Shown: positions 60,192 to 64,000 of the stretch, piece by piece
Position numbering within the stretch: position 1 is the first letter of the stretch
Layout of the letters: each line of letters starts with the position of its first letter
NCBI RefSeq assembly: GCF_002210435.1
Contig: NZ_MZMV01000012.1
Span: 62,001-126,000 of the forward strand
DNA from: Micromonospora wenchangensis
GTDB lineage: Bacteria > Actinomycetota > Actinomycetes > Mycobacteriales > Micromonosporaceae
Direction: 5' to 3'
DNA: 64,000 nt
Notes under the pieces: model-generated
What the model was told of the DNA's origin: nothing
The model's input: only the letters and a program-made list of their open reading frames with translations
Databases searched by the model: none
Translations under genes and position numbers: made by a program

Positions 60192-61298
60192 TCAGACGCC
60201 GTGCGGGATGGCGTCCCAGCCCTCGACCTGCTGCGGCTTGCGGGTGCCGGGCCCGACGTAGCGGGCCGACGGCCGGACGAGCCGCTGGAGCTTCTTCTGC
60301 TCCAGGATGTGCGCCGACCAGCCGCCCATCCGGGCACAGGTGAACATCGAGGTGAACATGTGCGCCGGCACCTCGGCGAAGTCGAGCACCACGGCCGACC
60401 AGAACTCGACGTTGGTGGCGAGGACCCGGTCCGGGCGGCGGGCCTGGAGCTCGGCCAAGGCGGCCTTCTCCAGCGCCTCGGCCACCTCGAAGCGCGGTGC
60501 GCCCAACTCCCGCGCGGTGCGCCGGAGCACCCGGGCACGCGGGTCCTCGGCCCGGTAGACGCGGTGGCCGAAGCCCATCAGCCGCTCACCCCGGTCGAGG
60601 ACGCCCTTGACGTACCCCTCGGCGTCGCCGCTGCGCTCGACGGCCTCCAGCATGGTGAGCACCCGCGACGGCGCGCCGCCGTGCAGCGGGCCGGAGAGCG
60701 CGCCGATGCCCGAGGAGATGCAGGCCGCCGCGTCGGCCCCGGTGGAGGCGACGATCCGGGCGGTGAAGGTGGAGGCGTTCAGGCCGTGCTCGGCGGCCGA
60801 GATGAAGTACGCGTCGACGGCCTTGACGTGCCGGGGGTCCGGTTCGCCGCGCCAGCGCTTCATGAACCGCTCGACGATGGTCTCCGCCTTGTCGATCTCC
60901 TTCTGCGGCACCGCCGGCAGGCCCAGCCCGCGGGCGGACTGGGCGACGAAGGACAGCGCGGTGACCGAGACCCGGGCCAGGTCGGCGCGGGCCTGGGAGT
61001 CGGAGATGTCGAGCAGTTGACTGAGCCCCCAGTACGGGGCGAGCATGGCGACCGCGGACTGCACGTCGACGCGGATGTCGCCGGAGTGCACCGGCACCGG
61101 GAACGGCTCGGCGGGCGGCAGGCCGGGGCCGAAACGACCGTCGACCAGCAGGGCCCAGACGTTGCCGAAGGAGACCTGGCCGATCAGATCCTCGATGTCC
61201 ACGCCCCGGTAGCGCAGCGCGCCACCCTCGCGGTCCGGTTCGGCGATCTCGGTCTCGAAGGCCACGACGCCTTCGAGGCCCGGTTTGAAGTCGGCCAT
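60192..61298 (-). CDS. citA: Citrate synthase 2 (type I/actinobacterial form)
   Basis: 368 aa from ATG at 61296-61298. Conserved citrate synthase segments: EHGLNASTFTAR (first catalytic His), GPLHGGAPSRV, GFGHRVYRAEDPRARVL (second His) and ATNVEFWSAVVLDF, where the usual catalytic Asp position is Glu, as in M. tuberculosis CitA. It condenses acetyl-CoA and oxaloacetate. Divergent from pdxH over 240 nt; terminated by a strong palindrome. Confidence 0.92.
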   Translation of the reverse strand: MADFKPGLEGVVAFETEIAEPDREGGALRYRGVDIEDLIGQVSFGNVWALLVDGRFGPGLPPAEPFPVPVHSGDIRVDVQSAVAMLAPYWGLSQLLDISDSQARADLARVSVTALSFVAQSARGLGLPAVPQKEIDKAETIVERFMKRWRGEPDPRHVKAVDAYFISAAEHGLNASTFTARIVASTGADAAACISSGIGALSGPLHGGAPSRVLTMLEAVERSGDAEGYVKGVLDRGERLMGFGHRVYRAEDPRARVLRRTARELGAPRFEVAEALEKAALAELQARRPDRVLATNVEFWSAVVLDFAEVPAHMFTSMFTCARMGGWSAHILEQKKLQRLVRPSARYVGPGTRKPQQVEGWDAIPHGV

Positions 61299-61538
61299 GT
61301 CGTCTCCTGGCTTCTGGCTCGGTGCGCCCGTTACGGGCTTGGTCCGGCCCGGTACCTACGGCGACCCTCAGGGATGTCTTCTCGTCATCTTGCCTGGTGA
61401 GTAACCAAGCGCGCGACCCGCTGCGACTGTGCTGCACGCGACATCCCCGCCGCTGGACGCCGGGGTGCGCTCCGTGAGACTGATCGGTGGGCTGACGGCG
61501 TCGCCGGGACGCGGGACGGCCGGCGTGAGGAGGACGAC

Positions 61539-62198
61539 GTGACGGGCGACACACCCGCCCTGGCGGCCATGCGGCACGAGTACGCCGCCGACCTGGGGCT
61601 TTCCGAGACGGACCTGGCGGCCGACTGGCCCACCCAGTTCGGCCGCTGGCTCGCCGACGCGGTCGCCGCCGGCCTGCCCGAGCCGAACGCGATGGTCCTC
61701 GGCACCGCCGACGCCGCCGGCCGGCCCAGCGGCCGGACCGTGCTGCTCAAGGAGTACGACCCGCAGGGGTTCGTCTTCTTCACCAACCACGGCTCGCGCA
61801 AGGGCACCGAACTGGCCGACAACCCGTGGGCCAGCCTGGTCTTCCCCTGGTTCCCGATGCAGCGGCAGGTGGTGGTGACCGGCCGGGTGGCGCACGTCGG
61901 GCGGGGTGAGACCGAGGCGTACTTCGCGTCCCGGCCACGCGGCTCCCAGCTCGGGGCCTGGGCGAGCACCCAGTCGGCGGTGGTGCCGGACCGGGCCGCG
62001 CTGGAGGAGGCGTACCGGGAGGTGGCGGAGCGGTTCCCGGCCGGCACGCCGGTCCCGGCGCCCCCGCACTGGGGCGGGTTCCGGGTCCACCCGCAGACGG
62101 TGGAGTTCTGGCAGGGGCGGGCCGGGCGGCTGCACGACCGGCTGCGGTTCCGCCGTGCCGAGGGGGACGACTGGGTCGTCGAGCGGCTGGCCCCGTGA
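61539..62198 (+). CDS. pdxH: Pyridoxamine 5'-phosphate oxidase
   Basis: 219 aa from GTG 61539, with GAGGAGGAC upstream. FMN split-barrel oxidase with the PdxH signatures [42 protein letters not shown] and a C-terminal [19 protein letters not shown]. It makes pyridoxal 5'-phosphate, the cofactor used by SerC encoded nearby. Coupled by a GTGA overlap to the following MFS gene. Confidence 0.94.
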   Translation: MTGDTPALAAMRHEYAADLGLSETDLAADWPTQFGRWLADAVAAGLPEPNAMVLGTADAAGRPSGRTVLLKEYDPQGFVFFTNHGSRKGTELADNPWASLVFPWFPMQRQVVVTGRVAHVGRGETEAYFASRPRGSQLGAWASTQSAVVPDRAALEEAYREVAERFPAGTPVPAPPHWGGFRVHPQTVEFWQGRAGRLHDRLRFRRAEGDDWVVERLAP

Positions 62199-63487
62199 CC
62201 GCCGTCGAACCGGCCCGGACGGGTCGGGCCCGTCGGCTGGCCATCGACCTGCGTCCGCTGCGGGTCCCCGCGTTCCGCCGGATGTGGCTGGGCAACACGG
62301 TGGCGATGTTCGGGTTCCAGTTCACCGCGGTCGCCGTGCCGGTGGAGATGTACGCGCTGACCCGGGACTCGTTCTGGGTCGGGCTGCTCGGGGTGGCCGG
62401 TTTCCTGCCGCTGCTGGTCTTCGGGCTGTGGGGCGGGGCGGTGGCCGACGCCCGGGACCGGCGGCGGGTGCTGCTGGTCGGCTCGGCGCTGCTCTGGGTG
62501 TCGGTGCTCGGCCTGCTCGGCCACGCGCTGTCCGGCCTCGGCAGCCCGGTGCTGCTGCTGGCCCTGGTGACGGTGCACTCGATCGCGTTCGCGATCAGCT
62601 CGCCGGCCCGCTCGGCGATCCTGCCCCGGCTGCTCCCGCCCGAGCTGGTCCCGGCGGGCAGCACCCTGAACTACACCACCTTCACCGCCGCGGCGGTGGC
62701 CGGCCCGCTCGCCGCCGGCCTGGTCTTCGCCGGGTTCGGCACCGACGCCGGGCTGCCGGTCGCCTACGCGGCCGACGCCCTGCTGTTCACCGCGCTGGTG
62801 GTGGCGACGGTACGGCTGCCCGCGATGCCCCCGGCCCCACCGGCACAGGGGGAGGTGCGCCGGGGTGGCCTGGCCGGCATCCTCGACGGGTTCCGCTACC
62901 TGGCCACCACGCCGGTGCTGCTCTCCTCGTTCGCCATCGACCTGATCGCGATGATCCTGGCCATGCCGCGGGCGCTCTTCCCGGAGGTGGCGCAGGAACG
63001 GTTCGGCGGCGGGGCGGCGGTGGGGTGGCTCTACAGCGCCATCGCGATCGGCGCGATGCTGGGCGGGCTGACCTCCGGCTGGATCGGCCGGCTGCGGCGG
63101 CAGGGGCTCGCCCTGGTGGTGGCGGTGGTGGGCTGGGGGCTGGCGATCGCGGCGGCCGGGCTGGCCCGGCAGCTCTGGCTGGTGGTGCTGCTGCTCGCGG
63201 TGGCCGGGGCGGCCGACCTGGTCAGCGCGGTGCTGCGGCAGTCGATGCTGCTGGTCTACGCGCCGGACCGGATGCGCGGCCGGCTCCAGGGGGTGAACAC
63301 GGTGGTGGTGGCCGGCGGGCCCCGGCTGGGCGACCTGCGGGCCGGGGCGATGGCCGCCGGGTTCGGTGGTTCGGTCGCCTGGGTGGCCGGCGGGCTGCTC
63401 TCGGCCGGGCTGGCGGTGCTGCTGGTGGTGGGCTTCCCGGCCCTGCTGCGGTACCGGGCGGGCACGGTGGCGCAGGAGCGCGGCTGA
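62195..63487 (+). CDS. MFS transporter
   Basis: 430 aa from GTG 62195. Twelve membrane spans; motif [18 protein letters not shown] and the [44 protein letters not shown] segment place it with EntS/MdfA-like exporters. Co-translated with pdxH; the substrate is unknown. The related MFS protein at 53882-55186 belongs to a similar group but is otherwise distinct. Confidence 0.9.
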   Translation: MTAVEPARTGRARRLAIDLRPLRVPAFRRMWLGNTVAMFGFQFTAVAVPVEMYALTRDSFWVGLLGVAGFLPLLVFGLWGGAVADARDRRRVLLVGSALLWVSVLGLLGHALSGLGSPVLLLALVTVHSIAFAISSPARSAILPRLLPPELVPAGSTLNYTTFTAAAVAGPLAAGLVFAGFGTDAGLPVAYAADALLFTALVVATVRLPAMPPAPPAQGEVRRGGLAGILDGFRYLATTPVLLSSFAIDLIAMILAMPRALFPEVAQERFGGGAAVGWLYSAIAIGAMLGGLTSGWIGRLRRQGLALVVAVVGWGLAIAAAGLARQLWLVVLLLAVAGAADLVSAVLRQSMLLVYAPDRMRGRLQGVNTVVVAGGPRLGDLRAGAMAAGFGGSVAWVAGGLLSAGLAVLLVVGFPALLRYRAGTVAQERG

Positions 63488-63557
63488 ACCTCCGTGCCCG
63501 GTGGGACGGGTGCGCCGGGTCCGGCGGGCGGCCCGGGGCACGGACTAAGGTCACGGC

Positions 63558-64000
63558 ATGGACAACGCCGCGCACCGCCCGCCCTCGGGGACACAGTGGA
63601 CCATCGCCGCCGACGGCCACGAGGCCGTCATCGTCGAGGTCGGCGGTGGGGTACGCACCTACCGGCGGGACGGCGTCGACTACCTCGACGGGTACGCCGA
63701 GGACGAGATCAGCCCCGGCAGCGCCGGGCACGTGCTGGCGCCCTGGCCGAACCGGATCAGGGACGGGCAGTACTCCTTCGGCGGCCGGTCGTTGCAGCTC
63801 GACGTGACCGAGCCGGCCCGGGGGGTCGCCCTGCACGGTCTGGTCAACTGGGTGCGCTGGCAGTCGATCGAGGAGTCGGCCGACGCGGTGACCCTCGGCT
63901 ACGACCTGCCGCCCACCCCCGGTTACCCGTGGCCGCTGCGGCTGCGGAGCCGGTGGAGCGTGGGGGCGGACGGGTTGCGCGGCGTGCACGAGGTGACCAA
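63558..64000 (+). CDS. Aldose 1-epimerase family protein, 5' part (runs off window end)
   Basis: ATG 63558 opens a frame that continues past the window, 147 residues visible. GalM-type beta-sandwich: VEVGGGVRTYRRDGVDYLDGYAEDE, then HVLAPWPNRIRDGQYSFGGR and ARGVALHGLVNWVRW with the conserved Asn-Arg and His motifs. It interconverts anomers of aldoses or related sugars. 70 nt separate it from the MFS gene. Confidence 0.88.
   Translation, partial: MDNAAHRPPSGTQWTIAADGHEAVIVEVGGGVRTYRRDGVDYLDGYAEDEISPGSAGHVLAPWPNRIRDGQYSFGGRSLQLDVTEPARGVALHGLVNWVRWQSIEESADAVTLGYDLPPTPGYPWPLRLRSRWSVGADGLRGVHEVT

Overview
The window is high-GC DNA, with strong G/C at third codon positions, many GTG starts and dense short operons. 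Gene content points to an actinomycete, most likely Micromonosporaceae: SepH, DUF3027/DUF2530, actinobacterial XPB helicase, TIGR03089, the SCO6745 and SCO0607 families, citrate synthase 2, the futalosine menaquinone pathway, and split Ku/LigD end joining. The genus is inferred from overall gene content; nothing in the window is strictly diagnostic.

Layout. 1-3.8 kb: tRNA-Thr, a small membrane protein, and a PadR-controlled two-component ABC exporter preceded by three 23-bp tandem operator-like repeats. 4-6.4 kb: HAD phosphatase, flavoprotein, DUF2231 membrane protein and Hsp20. 6.5-10.4 kb: a heptose/glycan group (GT9, GT2, HldE). 10.5-18.3 kb: PfpI-like protein, DHA2 exporter, NUDIX hydrolase, acyl-CoA ligase, two medium-chain dehydrogenases and a HAD protein. 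18.3-19.2 kb: three small genes of accessory type. 19.2-29.2 kb: a five-gene minus-strand operon, read in the order 594-aa protein of unknown family, MbtH-A-PCP-C peptide synthetase, sulfotransferase-like protein, and two ABC exporters. Its promoter region carries a LacI/CebR-type palindrome. This operon is the most unusual part of the window.

29.5-34.7 kb: SCO6745 protein, FKBP isomerase, F420/flavin-type oxidoreductase, and the NHEJ set (Ku divergent from LigD ligase and LigD polymerase as separate overlapping genes). 34.7-38.9 kb: secreted phytase-like protein, lipoprotein, TIGR03089 protein and a secreted SH3-like protein. 39-44.7 kb: XPB helicase, L,D-transpeptidase and helicase-associated-domain protein. 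44.8-50.5 kb: HAD, cold-shock protein, MqnD, a frameshifted XRE-GNAT gene, MqnB and an MFS protein. 50.6-64 kb: largely core genes (DUF3027, DUF2530, NCS2 permease, MarR plus MFS, ThpR, aldo/keto reductase, SepH, SerC, citrate synthase 2, PdxH, MFS, and the start of an aldose epimerase).

Two dispersed non-coding elements stand out. One is a roughly 64-bp palindrome present in near-identical copies between two convergent gene pairs (12.9 and 38.5 kb). The other is a 33-nt sequence present as an inverted pair enclosing a 153-bp MITE-like unit (46.8-47.0 kb) and as a solo copy (39.0 kb). No rRNA, CRISPR array, complete insertion sequence or prophage was seen.
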